Part shown: in pieces, positions 23,401 to 34,743 of the stretch | How the letters are laid out: each line of letters begins with the position of its first letter | How positions within the stretch are numbered: the stretch's first letter is position 1 | Assembly: GCA_025765615.1 (NCBI GenBank) | Contig: JAIVFJ010000076.1 | Coordinates: 124,001 to 188,000, forward strand | DNA length: 64,000 bases | Direction of reading: 5' to 3' | Source of the DNA: Zopfochytrium polystomum | Taxonomy: Eukaryota > Chytridiomycota > Chytridiomycetes > Chytridiales > Chytridiaceae | The notes under the pieces: model-generated | Told to the model about the DNA's origin: nothing | Seen by the model: only the letters and a program-made list of their open reading frames with translations | Databases searched by the model: none | Program-made: the position numbers and the translations under genes

Positions 23401-26184
23401 GGCGCGTTCAGCACAACCCCGAGGGACGAGACTAGCCCCGTCATGTCTATGGGCGGCGGATTGCGCGAGGCTGCTGCTGCTGCTGCTGCTGCTAACGCCG
23501 CGGTGGATACGGAGGCTGGCACGAGCGACGGCTTTCCCACGCCCAGGAGGCCCGGTCGCGCCCTGCCCTCGTCGGGCGGCGTTTGGCCCGAAAAAGGTAA
23601 CGGGGAAGACGCCGGAGCGACACAGCCGCTGCAGAAGGGGACAGCGCAGACCGCGTCGGTCCAGTCAGCCCGCAACCCAACGGCCGCCTGGGTCGCCGAG
23701 CTCGACAGCTTTGCCGCGCGGGAGGGCGGGCTCCCGCCGCTGGCAAAGCCCGGCGGCGGCACCGGCGGCCGCAACAACCCGCACCCAGGGTCGTCCTCGT
23801 CGCCCGCGCGCGGCGTCGGCGGCGGCGGGCAGCAGCAGCAGCAGCAGCGCATCCCGTCCCCGTCGCTCTACAAGTCGGACTACGTGTCGCTGCCCACCTC
23901 GCCGCACATTGTCCACAACCAGCCGTCCCGCATGCTGGCGTCGGCGTCGGCGAACTCCCAGTCTATCGTCAGCAAGGCCCTCGGCGGCCTCGGCATCCAC
24001 CTCGGCTTCGTCTCGGCCCCGCCGCAACCGCCGCCGCAGTCGTCCACCGTCAGCATCACCAACACCACCAACAATTACAACGGGAAAGGTGGCGCTACGC
24101 CCCCCGCGCTGCCGTCCTCTGCTGCCGGCACCGGCAGCGACGCGTCGGCAGCAGCCCTGGCCGCTCGCTTCCCGTCGTCCGCGACGACGGCCACCTCGTC
24201 GTCGTCGGCCGCAGCAGCAGCAGCAGTCGTCGGTGACGAGTACGCGAGCAGCAGCGCCTCGTCGTCCTCCAGCGACGGCGAGTACGGCGACGCCGCTTTT
24301 GCGCGCAGCAGTCGCCGCCACCACAACGCTGCGGCAGCCGCGGCCGCCGCTGGTGCGGACGGTGACGTGGCGGGCGTGGCGATGCGCCGCAACGTGTTTT
24401 CGCCGTACCTGCCTCTGTCGTCGGCGGCGGCGGCAGCAGCGCCGCCTCCAGTACAGCGGCGGTCGGGCTTTGGCACGCCGCTGACTCCCGCGACCACCCT
24501 CTTTGGCAGCCCGTTGCCGCCGTTGTCGTCGTCGTCGGCGCACGTGGGTCCGTGGACGCCGCCGCGCCTGGACAGCGTCGGGTCGACGGGGTCCGGGCTA
24601 GGCGGAAGCAGCGCGGGCGGCGGCGGCGGCGGGGGCGGCGGCGGCGCGCTCCAGGTCGTTGCCAGCGTGTTTTACCGCAACGGCGTGTTTATCGCGGTCC
24701 ACGAACCAGTGACGCACGCCGAGGAAGGCTTTACCGAGTATAAAGTCACTGTTCGGGTGAGGAGGGATTGGTGCTGGGGGGTTTTTTTTTTTTAAAAAAA
24801 AAGCTGTTGTGACACTAATTTTTTTTTCTCTCTCACTTATTTCAGCTCCTTCGGGCAAACATTCCGGGGTTTAGAAATCCGAGTCCGCGCATTTTTTCAG
24901 TATATAGACGGTACCGGGAGTTTAGGTCGTTCTACATGGCCATTGTGAGTGGTTCTTGTTGTTTTTTCTTGTTTCGCTCTGTTTCTTTGCGCCATTTTGA
25001 CGGTTGACGGGTTCGTGGGAGGCTAAGGTGACGTTCTTCAACCTTTTTTTGCTTTTGCGTCGCCCCCAGGTCGCGGCGTACAAGAGGAGCATTCCGTCAT
25101 GGCCAGAGTTCCCGAAAAAGTCCTTTTTTGGTAAGGGTCCGCCCCCTATTTTTTTATTATTTTTTTTTCTCATTGCGGGGCCCGGCCGGGTATAGATTTG
25201 ACTGACAAAACCCTCCATTTTTCTTGTTCATTCACACCGAAAGATCGCTTCGACCCAAACATCATTTCGAGCCGCCTCTCGGCCTTTTCGTCGCTCATGA
25301 CTTTCGTCGCGCTCCACCCGACGCTCTACTGCTGCTCGACGCTTGTCGATTTCCTCGACGACACCGCCACCACAGAAGCGAGCGGACTCGCCGCCGCCTT
25401 GCCGCCGACGACGCCAACGACGACGCCGAAGCCGATGTCGCCGTTGTCGCCAACGCCGCCGACGCCCCTGCTGCTGCAGCAACAACATAGCCCGCTGCTG
25501 GCGGCGAAGGCGCGGGCCCCCGCCGCTGACGAAGACGTCGACGAAACGGGGAGGTCGGGACCGCTGTTGTCGTCGTCCGCGGTGGCGGCGACGGAAAGAG
25601 GAGGTATGTCGGCCGCAGTGTCTGCAGCGACCACGGCCGTGCCCACGCCCGAGCTTGTTCGCGGGGCGGTCGTCCCCGCGGCGGCGGCGACGACAACGGC
25701 GACGACGGCCGTGGTCGTTGTCGACGACGTCGGTCATGCCGTTGCTGCTGCTGCTGCTGACGACTCTCCCGCCGCTGCCGCGCGTGCTCGTCGGCACCCG
25801 TCGCCGTCCGCCTCCGCGACCTCGTCCTCGTCCGCGTCCGCCTCCTCCCCGAACAGGGGTCCCGGCCTCCGCGCTAACAACATCACTACTACCATCGCCA
25901 CGGGCTCACCGGCGTTGTCGTCGTCGTCGTCCCGGCGGTCGTCCCCGGACCAGCAGCAGCAGCCGCGCTCGCCGCGCTCGCCGCTGCTGTCGCCGGCCCC
26001 TTTGTTTTCCGCCGCCGTCCCGCTCTCAGCGTCGGCGGGCGCGGTTGGTGGTGGCGCCGGGAGTGCGGGTGCCGGTGGTGCGGTCGGCAGCCCCGGGGGC
26101 TGGGTCCTGTACGAGCGCGGCGGACCGGCGGGCCGGGTTGTGGCGGAGATGGCGGCGATGAGGAGCTCGTCGAATCCGGTTTGA
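20444..26184 (+). CDS. Giant low-complexity protein with a C-terminal-third PX domain
   Basis: Five exons join in phase: 20444-22381, 22471-24756, 24846-24944, 25070-25130 and 25244-26184, giving 1,774 residues. Residues 1 to about 1370 are disordered: Ser runs, a His run, an acidic patch and long Gly, Ala and Pro runs. The PX domain spans about 1372-1500, with SVFYRNGVFIAVHEPV as first strand, SVYRRYREFRSFYMAI carrying the phosphoinositide-binding Arg-Tyr motif, a Pro-rich loop (IPSWPEFPKKSFF), then RLSAFSSLMTFVALHP and LVDFLD closing helices. The last 270 residues are again Ser/Ala/Pro-rich. Family knowledge: PX domains bind PI3P or related lipids on endosomes or vacuoles. No BAR, SH3 or kinase domain is visible. 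All three introns at the PX domain are short. ATG 20444 is the first credible start after C-rich leader. Confidence 0.85.
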
Positions 26185-28113
26185 TGAGCGGCGTCGCGCG
26201 GTGTCACTCTTCTTTTTTTTTTTTTTTTTAGCGTGTGTGGATTGATTTGTGTGTGTTTTCCTTTCGTTGGTTTCCGCCTGCAACCTTGGATCGTGAGCCG
26301 GGTATATTATTTTTTTCATTCATTTTTTTCACTTCTTTGGTTTCGATGTTATCTCTCTGACGTTTCATCATCATCGTGACGTTCATTCATCTACGCTGTT
26401 GTAGGTCCGTGTGTTTTTGAGAGAGGGGGTTACCAGCAATATCTGGGCTTCCTTTTTTTTTTTTTCTTTTTTTTTTTGGTTTTCGTTCTTGTTGTTGTTT
26501 GTTGTAGAACCTGCCTCCCTCCATCTTCATCTTCATCATCATCATCTTCTTGTTGTTCTTTTTTCAGCCGCCCCAATTTGCGCCGCCCGGTGCCCCCAGC
26601 ATTTTTTCAAGTGCTTTACCACATCTCACACGCAATAGTCGCCTCTTTCTCGCACCCACCGCTTCACTTCTTTACCACAACGCACACAAGGGCAACCTCC
26701 CCACGCTTATATAATATTCGCGATCTAAAACGTGTGTGTGAACTTGTGTGTTTGTTGCGTGTGTGTGAGAGTGAGTCGAAGTTCTTTGGCTATACTCTCG
26801 TTATCAGTTGTGAGCCGAGAATGCGATGTGCACTGCGTAAGTGGGATTGTGGGGGGGGGGGGGCAATGCGGTGACGTCGAATGAGAAACATGCCAATGTA
26901 AGGTCCATCCGGAATGTCAGTTTATTGGTGGATGGAGGGAGGGACGGAGGGAATTTTGAGGGGTGGGGGGTGGGCTACGACAGATTCGCTGTGGATGAAG
27001 TCGGAAACTTCTCGGGCTGCTTTGATGCGAGTGAAGGTGGTGCTACAGTTGTGATGCAGAAAAGGAACAAGGCCCCTTGCCCGATTCCGGCCTCAAGTCC
27101 CTTCTCCACGTATTTCGACAACCATTCCTCTTGGTGGGCTGCCTTTTGAAAGGTGGCCTGGTAGTTTGCGGTTCCCGCCAGTTCTGTCAGGTTTTCCCAT
27201 CGTCGAACCGCCCAAGGATCCAGGCTCTAGAGTAATTACTTAACCCTATACTACTTGCGCCAGTCGGTCCGGGGCATCTTCCCCTCCAGGAAGAAACTAC
27301 TCGCCCACTTTTTGCCCAGTCTCCAACGTATTCCTACCTCATAACTCGGGAAATCAACACAAACAAGTGAAGAGCCACGTAACAATCCTCTGAGGATCGG
27401 CGCATGAGTGCTTGCAATGACAGGCGAACTGCGTCAACTCGTCGGTGCAAGGGGGAATTGGACGGGCACTTCCAAGGGCGCACGCAACTGCTGGAAATGA
27501 AGGGGGAGAAGAGGATAGCGGGGGTTTTTATCTCACAAAAGAAGCTCGTCTCAAACAGAACAGTACCGCGCGGCGCTTTAAGAACCCTCGTCATTTTCGA
27601 ATCCAGGTGTAGCGTCTAGCGGAGGTGGGGAACTACAGCAATTGGAATAATTGAACTCATACGTTGTGGCTCCAGCCCAACGGCGTGGCTGGCAGTGCAC
27701 ACCAACGTAGAAGGAAATGTGGCATAACTCAACCCCACCCCCACCAAGGTTTTATTCTCAATGGACCTTTTGCATTGAGTAACTAAACTCTTAACAGGTT
27801 TTTCAGTAACGGGCTCGCGACGGCCAGGTTGAAGACGTTTATTTGGAGGTTGTGGGGGATTAAAGTATTATTTGTGAGGCTGCTTCTCCCAGGGACCAGG
27901 GCAGCTGTTTATTGGGAGAGTGGCGTTAGGATTCATAATCACAGAGATGGTGATTCTTGATGCCATAAGGAGTGGAATGTATGTTACAACACTAAAAGGA
28001 AGTCAACGTAGTGGAAAAATTGACAAAAATGGTGGTTTCACTTTCTTACAAATATATTCAATGTGTTGCTGCTAGCATCGTAGAGTTAAAAAGCATAAAC
28101 TATGACCAACACA
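26185..28113. other. Intergenic region, AT-rich toward the right
   Basis: T-runs near 26212-26230 and 26453-26478 follow the PX gene; a G-run lies at about 26850. From 27150 to 28110 the sequence is AT-richer and I find no coherent protein, RNA gene or repeat array. A TATATAA motif near 26708 has no gene downstream that I can support. Confidence 0.5.
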
Positions 28114-28260
28114 TTACTTGATATACTTGAGAATCTTATAGCCAGCAACGAGGGCGAGGATGACAACAAGGGAACTCGTCCACAGAAAATGCTGCCAGTC
28201 AATGGGAAGAACCAGCAGAAACTTGTCAAACGACGGCACTCGCGCACATGCCAACGCCAT
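28114..28260 (-). CDS. Possible 48-residue tail-anchored small protein
   Basis: An ATG-to-TAA frame on the minus strand encodes a short basic N-terminus, DKFLLVLPIDWQHFLWTSS, a clean hydrophobic segment (LVVILALVAGY) and a basic end (KILKYIK). This is the layout of a small single-pass or tail-anchored membrane protein. It overlaps the proposed start of the plus-strand gene by 13 bp head-to-head. It could also be the last exon of something longer or chance; no homologue is recognised. Confidence 0.3.
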   Translation of the reverse strand: MALACARVPSFDKFLLVLPIDWQHFLWTSSLVVILALVAGYKILKYIK

Positions 28261-29492
28261 CGCCGCCGACCAGCCTCCTCGCGCAGGCGGCGCGCGAGAT
28301 CGAGGCCGCCGCCGCGGCGGCGGCTGCGCAAGGAGGACAAGCAGGAGCGGCCCCCGGTCGCCGCCGCAGCCGCCGCCCCCCCCCGTTTTTTTGGCCTGAG
28401 CCCCGCACGCCTCGCCGCCTTTGCCGCCGACCTGGCCCTCGTCGCGACCGGCGTGCGTCCGGCCTTTCTCAACGACTACTTTGGCGGCGGGTTCGACGGC
28501 GACGGCGGCGACGGAGACGGTGACGACGAGGAAGATGGCGAGCCGCCGCTGCTGCTGCTGACCGCGTTCGTCGCGCGACTGCAGGTGCCGCGTTTGTTTT
28601 GCTTTCGTTTTTGCTTTTTTTGGAAGAAGAAAAACCCAACATCACACACGCAGACCAAGTTCCCGAGCCTCCTCTGCGTCGCTGCTGCCGCCGAAACCTT
28701 TTTCGTCCACCGCGACGCCTTCCGCGCCGTCCTCGGCCGCGACGCCGAGCGCGCGTTCGCGGATACGACGTTCGTCGCGGTCGGCGGAGGCGGCGGGCCG
28801 GTCCAGGTTTGGTTGATGGTTGTTTTAGTTTTCAACAGACGAAAATGGGCTAACAACCAAACCCACAAAAAAAAAAAAAAAAACATAATCAAGCTCCTGA
28901 CCGGCGTGGACCTGCTCCCCGTGCACGCCCTGCTGCGCCGCGTTCACGACGCCATCGCGGGAGCCAGCGACGGCCGGAACGGCGGCGGGAATGCCCCGTC
29001 GGCGGCAGCCGTCGTCCGCGTCGCCGTCGACCCGCCGTCGCTGGTGACCGCCGTCAGCGGGTGGCTGCTGACGTACCCGGCAGTATACGCGATCACGGCG
29101 GCCACCCCCGCCGCCGCCGCCGCCGCTGCGCTCGCGAGGGAGCCGCTGAGGCTGTACACGGTCGAGGGCTTGGTTGCGGGCGTGAGGTTTGTGTTTTTTT
29201 GTTGGAGGCGTTGGCGTGTGTGTGTCTGTGTGTGTGTCTGTGTGTGGTGGTTGCAAAATCTCATCCAACAAACCACCATCACGCCAGTCACAAGCTCTTC
29301 TCGTTCTCCGTGCCCGTGCGAATATGCGACGCCTTCGGCGGCGACGACCAAGGCGGAGGAGGACGGCGAGTCGACTTTTTCGAGGCCGCCCTGCGTGCGC
29401 GGTGGGCACCGCAGATCGAGGGGCCGCGAAGGGTGCTGGACGGCCTGCGCGTGCGCGTCGAGACCGTGTCCCTGCCGTCGGTCGTCATCTAG
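28248..29492 (+). CDS. Uncharacterised protein, possibly C1orf74/DUF4504-like
   Basis: Exons joining in phase 0 are (about 28400)-28584, 28654-28806, 28894-29181 and 29295-29492. They read through segments such as FAADLALVATGVRPAFLNDY, LTAFVARLQ, a YPAVYAITA strand, RLYTVEGLVAG and LFSFSVPVRI. The order 'G-V-R-P-A-x-L-x-D', late 'Y-P-x-x-Y', then 'S-F-S-V-P' reminds me of the C1orf74 family (DUF4504), but that is from memory and weak. The first exon from ATG 28248 (MPTPSPPTSLLAQAAREIEA) is one base out of frame with the rest. The surplus lies around the C9/T7 runs at 28376-28392, with no splice signal, so an assembly indel or a lesion is likely. The last intron holds a GT-rich repeat, and the intron before 28894 has poly-A in place of a pyrimidine tract. 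Confidence 0.5.
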
Positions 29493-30409
29493 GAAATAAG
29501 TTGGGAGGCAACCTGGACTCCGGCTCGCTCCCTTCACCCCCCCCCTCGGCCACCATCCATAGGGCGCCACAATATGTTCTTCGTGCGTTGGGAAGCGAAA
29601 GGTGCTTGTCCGAAGGCAGAGGGAGTCGGAGGCGTCGACCGACCGAAATTCGGGGTTACGGGGGTAGGGTCGTTGTCGAGGTACTCGGAGATGAGTCTCG
29701 CGTTAGTTGCCTTGCACCCTGCGGACGTGAAAATTTCTGGCCTGATGATTGCAGGAGCGGGAGCCGGAGACCTGGGGCAGCATTGTTGTATTAAAGGTCT
29801 TGCAGCTTGGCCCCCCCGGAACCACTGACGGTTTGATTGGAATCAAAAACCATAGAAGACGTTGTCTTTTATGTACCGCTTCGCCAGAGTCGTCCAGTCA
29901 AAATGTATCTGGACGTGTTGTCTCTGCTGAAGAGCGCACTCAAAACAGTGCAAACTCGCTTCAGCTTGAAAGTAACAAAACCGAAAGCAGGGCTTGTAGG
30001 TCAGGTTCAGCAGCCTATCCAACAATTGGCCTTAACGCAGACGATGCCGGATTTTTGCTTTGTGGACCGTCGTGTTTTTGTGAGGAAAGCTCGGTACGTT
30101 CGCTGGGCTTGTAGCAGTGACCGCCACAGCACGTGGAGATCGGAACGGTCGAAGTGCGTGTGATTGAAATGAGCCAGCACAGCGTGTCTCTCAGACGGAA
30201 ACGACCGACGGACAAGACCCTCCACACAATGTGGTCCCTGAAGTTTGTTCCATTATTCCATTTTTTCAAAGGGTTCTTGGGCACGCGAAAAGCCAAGGCT
30301 AAGAGCGCAACCACAGGACCGGGAGCACAACTGTGAAAGCCGAGCCTGCAATGGGCGACGAAGTTACGCATAGCGAACACCGCTTGGTCTGTTCGTCGCC
30401 ACGAGGCCG

Positions 30410-30640
30410 AAGAAGCCTCCACCTCGCCAAAACCCGCTGCCCCTCAATGACCGCGTCCTCAACGCCGCGCAGCAGCGATGCGCCGCGACATCGCGTCCGC
30501 TGGTCGCCGTCGAGGCCGACAATGAGAGTGAGGGCCGCACGCCTTTGCTTGGCGCGCTCCACCTGGCCGCCCTCGAGGACGCCGCCGCCCTCATGAGCGA
30601 GCATCAACACCACCACCGTGCTCCTGTGCTCCTGGCGACA
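30410..30640 (+). pseudogene. Possible ankyrin-like coding scrap
   Basis: A GC-rich island in AT-richer surroundings has one frame reading EGRTPLLGALHLAALEDAAA, which resembles one ankyrin unit (G-R-T-P-L then H-L-A-A). It runs into the (CAAA)n tract with no start, stop or splice context. It may be a fragment of an ankyrin gene like that at 4.4-6 kb; low confidence. Confidence 0.3.
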
Positions 30641-30651
30641 AAACTGTTTAC

Positions 30652-30692
30652 CAAACAAACAAACAAACAAACAAACAAACAAACAAACAAAC
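30652..30692. repeat. (CAAA)n microsatellite
   Basis: About ten CAAA units. Confidence 0.95.
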
Positions 30693-30778
30693 GAGGGATC
30701 GAATGATTGCCCCGGCGCCGACCACCGACCCGCCTGCTATCCTAGCAAAAGTGGGACAGGGTACATGTGCGTTTGTTA

Positions 30779-30860
30779 CGTATTTGCAAAGCTAAAAACA
30801 ATGATCACTGGGGAAGGAAGCACAGACATATGCAATACTCCAATGACGACACGATGGCAC
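30779..30860 (+). mobile_element. Fragment of the same MULE family as 10.9-11.7 kb
   Basis: The stretch encodes FAKLKTMITGEGSTDICN, matching IAKLKTMITGDSGAKICE of the larger relic, and the DNA aligns with 11060-11140 with about one in four bases changed. Only this piece is recognisable. The two copies show the family was once multicopy in this genome. Confidence 0.7.
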
Positions 30861-30981
30861 CTTATATTTATATTTTTTTATGTTTGTTTGTTTGTTTGTC
30901 TCTGTGCCAAAGTCGCAAAGTCTGCTCCTTTTTTCATTAAAAACACCCGTCCACACGAAAACGGACAGACCGACTTTTGAC

Positions 30982-33900
30982 ATGACTGCGCCCATGAACG
31001 CGACACCGCTGCCGCCGCCGCCGCTGCCGCCGCCGTGCTCGTCGTCCTCGTCATCCGCATCATCAGGAGCAGCACCTGCAGCAGCTGCAGCAGCTGCAGC
31101 AGCAGTCGAGCTGTTTGCAGCCGGTGTTGTCGATCGTAGCTCAGGTATGGGCGATCACGGGAACGTCTGTCTTTGAACCTGTGCCCTCCCCACTCTTCTT
31201 CGCATTCACACCACACAACGCTCCTCACCGAAAACGATTTTCGGATAAACTTGACCGGATCGCTTCCCAAACAGAATGGTCGAGCCCAGATTGGAGCGCA
31301 GCTATGGTTTGCGGTCCGCCGAGTGTCTACCCAGCGTACGGAGACAACCCACTGGTAACGACTGACTGGGAAATGCCTCCGCCCATTCGGCACTTGAAAA
31401 CCCCGCTTGCAAACTCGTCTGACTGATTCAAAACCGTCGCTGCGATAATGAAGGCTTGGGCCCCGGTGGGTTACGGCGAGAACCACAGCCGAGAATTCTT
31501 AATTTTCTGGTTCGACCAGTGCGTTCATGTGGAGAAGGTGAGCTGGATAGGGAAACGTGGGGAGTTGGGGAGGGAGCAAGCAAGGAAGGAGCAAGCGGCC
31601 CAAAACTCTAACGCCATCTTAATGATTTCGGACGAACACAGGTGCGGATTTGGGAAACAAACTGTCCTGGGGGTGTCGTGCGACTATCTGTTGCGGAGCT
31701 TCCATCTGCAGATTTTTCTTTGCCGGTGGAAGCAGACGCCTCAGGCTGGGCTCCCTTACCAAAACCGAAACCGATACTACCCGAGGAAAGTTTCACAACC
31801 ATTTGGTCCGGTGCGGCTGAGGATGCACCGCGCCAGGCACGCATCTTTGAGCCGGAGCTTCACGTAAAAGGTGTCAAGGCACAAATGTGAGTTGGACTCA
31901 AACCGTGTACTTTTTTTAATTTTTCTAATACTAAGGCACAATCTGCAAATGCTTACGCAAACTGTTTGAATTTATTTGCTACTCTGCCAAAAACAGACTG
32001 CGCATCGAAATGGACTTTTCTCAATTCACAGATTGGTACGAGATGGACGCAGTATCTATCTGCGGCCCGCCCGTCACAGTGGAGCTGTCTGCCATGGCGG
32101 TCGATGAGCCGGCAGAGGCAACGGAAAAGGCCGTGGGCCAGTGGGTGACGGAGGTACTGGACTATTCCACTGAATACGGCAACCCCGGCTGGGCTGCATT
32201 CCAGGTTGTCGGCCCCCCAAACGTCTTCCCGGCCCTCATCGACTCTGCAGACTCGTGGACGCCGTTGGAGTACAATAACGGCGCGGAGTACCTGGTCGTG
32301 CGCGTCGACCGGCCGGTGCGCATCGAGCAGGTCCTGGTTTGGGAAACGTTGACACCCGGTGCGATCGTGCGGATCTCGGCTCTGCCGTTAACGCACATTG
32401 AGGCTGTTGAGAGCGGTGTGCTGGGCGGCCCGGCGAAACCGCAGGCGATTGCAACATCTTACAGGGGATCTGCCTGGATACAGGCGACAGCAAGCTCGGG
32501 CACACCACGTGGTCTCCCTGCAGCTGGGTGGGAGCTTTTGTGGAGCGCACCAACGCAATATCAGCAGCAGACGGCGGCGCGCATCTTTCAGCCGCAGCTC
32601 CACCGGAACGATGTGGTTTCACAAGTGGTAAAAGTACGTTGTGAAGATCTCCCAAACGAAGTTCAACTTACTCCAACAACCTTTGGCTTTCAAGATTGAA
32701 CTGAACACATACGGGGCTTCGTACTGGCCAGAAATCGACGCTGTTCAAATAAGAGGATACCCGATCTCATCTGACCAGCCATTTGATGATCTACACCACA
32801 TCTATCCCGTCTTGCACTCTCCAACCCAAAGCATCTCCTGCCGCCTGCAACACTCCAGTCCGATATGTCGACTACCCGAGTACTGCCTCTCCAGTATTGC
32901 ATCGCATTTGCCGCTTTCCAGCCTTGCCCGCCTGTCCCAAGCATGTAAAGTCTTGAACACAGTGCTGCGATCCGATCACTTCTTCACCTCCCGAATCTCG
33001 CGACTCCGGATCCTTGCCATCGACCCCGACATCGCGCCATTGTTCGGGAACTACGCTGTGGACGGGCCGCCAGCAGAACAGCTGGAACGCCAACCCACGT
33101 TCACGTCGCACGAGCTGCTGAAGGCTTTTGGCGAAGCGATGCTGTTTCGTCCCTCGCTGGCATTGTGCCTCCATTCAGGGTCGGGCGGCACATGTGCGTG
33201 CCCGCCCGGGGCTGATCTCGGCAGACCCTCGGTGGGGCCGCGGGTCGAGATGCCTCAGATGCTTGGTTTTGAAGTATTTGGTCCAGAGTTTACAGTGGAC
33301 TTGTGGTTTCGCGTCGCAGCCGCCGAGCCTGAGGGCTTGAAGCTAAATGGAAAAACACCGTCGGAGGCGCAGAGAGGAATCGGTGGCACTCTCTTCGGGT
33401 ACCAGTCTTCTGCCATTACTCAGTTTGGTGAGCGCGACGCTTCAACGTTCAGGTGGTCGGTCTTTTGCTTATAACTGTTCTGCTCCTATCCTCCTCGTCA
33501 CAGTTTCGCTCTACGTCGGCGAAGATGGTTTCCTCCGTAAAATCCTCTCCTTCTCCGACCCTCGGACGCTGGAAGGGCCTTTTGTAGCAGACGGGCACTG
33601 GCATCACGTGGCCATCTCCTGCACGCCGACCGCACAGCGAATGTATGTGGACGGCGTCCTGGCGGACCGCTCCCAGCCGACGGGAGTTGCAGACATAATA
33701 CCGCAGCTCCACTGGCAAATCGGGACAGGCCTAGTGAGCTCGGCGACACCTGGCCGACCAACGTACGTTTCCTTTGCGCAACGCTTCACCACTGGGACGG
33801 GGCTACGGCGGAGCTTGGAAAGCGTGCGGACAGAATTGCTGCTTGACGGTGCCCACTGGTTTCCGTTCGCTGGCGACATCATGGAGGCGCGAGTGTGGCA

Positions 33901-34345
33901 CGTCGCGGTCAAGGACGCGGCCGAAGTGCGCGCCATGATGCAGGTCGCGGTCGTCGGTAACAACGACGCCTTCGACCAGACAGGCAGCGGCGAACGGGGT
34001 GGAGACGCCGGCGCCCCGCACCCCTCTTTTGCGACGGCTCCCCGCGAGTTTGCAAAGCGCTTCCTTGTCGCGCGCGTCGCCGGCGCCCACGGGTGCCGCT
34101 TCGCCGGGAACGCGGAACCCGTCGGCCGCGGCGCGCTGCTGCGGAAAGCCGTGACCGCGCTGGGATCCCGGACCCAGACCCGCCGCCGCCGGCGGCCTCC
34201 TGCCATTGATGGCGTCGACGACAGGGCGATCGAGGCTGTGCTGCAGCGGCCGCCGGGGGCTGGGCCGAAAATCGGGCGTGGAGGGTTCGTCGCGTTTGGT
34301 GTCGCCAGCGGGTTTGTTGGGACGCCGTGGGAAGTGCGGCAGTGA
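30982..34345 (+). CDS. F-box protein with two FBXL4-like modules and a LamG-like domain
   Basis: Seven exons join in phase: 30982-31144, 31275-31354, 31454-31537, 31642-31886, 31997-32627, 32695-33427 and 33504-34345, giving 925 residues. After a Pro/Ser/Ala leader, module 1 (about 55-212) reads WSAAMVCGPPSVYPAYGD, VRIWETNCPGGVVRLSV and RQARIFEPELH. Module 2 (about 245-420) repeats it: GWAAFQVVGPPNVFPAL, VLVWETLTPGAIVRISA, ARIFQPQLH and EIDAVQIRGYP. This pattern (N-V-Y-P-x-Y-G-D, E-T-x-x-P-G-A-I-V-R, A-R-I-F-x-P) is the N-terminal beta domain of FBXL4. An F-box follows (about 461-500, LPEYCLSSIASHLPLSSLAR), then a concanavalin/LamG-like jelly roll (about 595-760) with DGHWHHVAISCTPTAQRMYV. 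No LRRs are visible. Likely an SCF substrate receptor; the substrate and location are unknown. Confidence 0.8.
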
Positions 34346-34743
34346 GTTATAATACGATTTGGTTGTGGGGAAAGGTGCGAAGAGTGTGTGTCATACCTAA
34401 GTATAATATCCGTCAAATTGTCCACCCGACAACGATTATTCCACCTTTCTAACTCGCCGGGTCGCCGCAAACAACAACAGACTGCTACCCAAAACGGCTG
34501 CAATGGGCTCTCGAAAAGAATCGGGCACCGCAGTAGCAGCGGGACACCCGAGCTGCCCCCAGCAAGATCCGAGAGAATATTCATCTCTGCGCGCAATCCC
34601 GTCGTGGCTTCGTGAAGCGCACGCTCGGCGAGCGGTCAGTAGCAGAAAGAAAGAAAGGAAAAACACCGAATTCGCGGGACCAAAAAAAAAAAAAAATAAA
34701 GTAAAGGAAAAACGAAAAAAAATAATTTGAAACTCCGCCAGGC
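34346..34743. other. Short intergenic region
   Basis: About 400 bp between two plus-strand genes, A-rich just before the next start codon. Nothing else seen. Confidence 0.5.

Larger units (their letters stand above)
29493..30981. other. Intergenic region with relics
   Basis: No intact gene. Short frames at 29749-30163 have no recognisable motif. The right half holds an ankyrin-like scrap, a (CAAA)n tract and a transposase scrap, listed separately. Confidence 0.5.

Noticed and set aside
30652..30692. Regular repeats considered as a CRISPR-like array
   Set aside because: Pure 4-bp units without spacers; a microsatellite in a eukaryotic genome.
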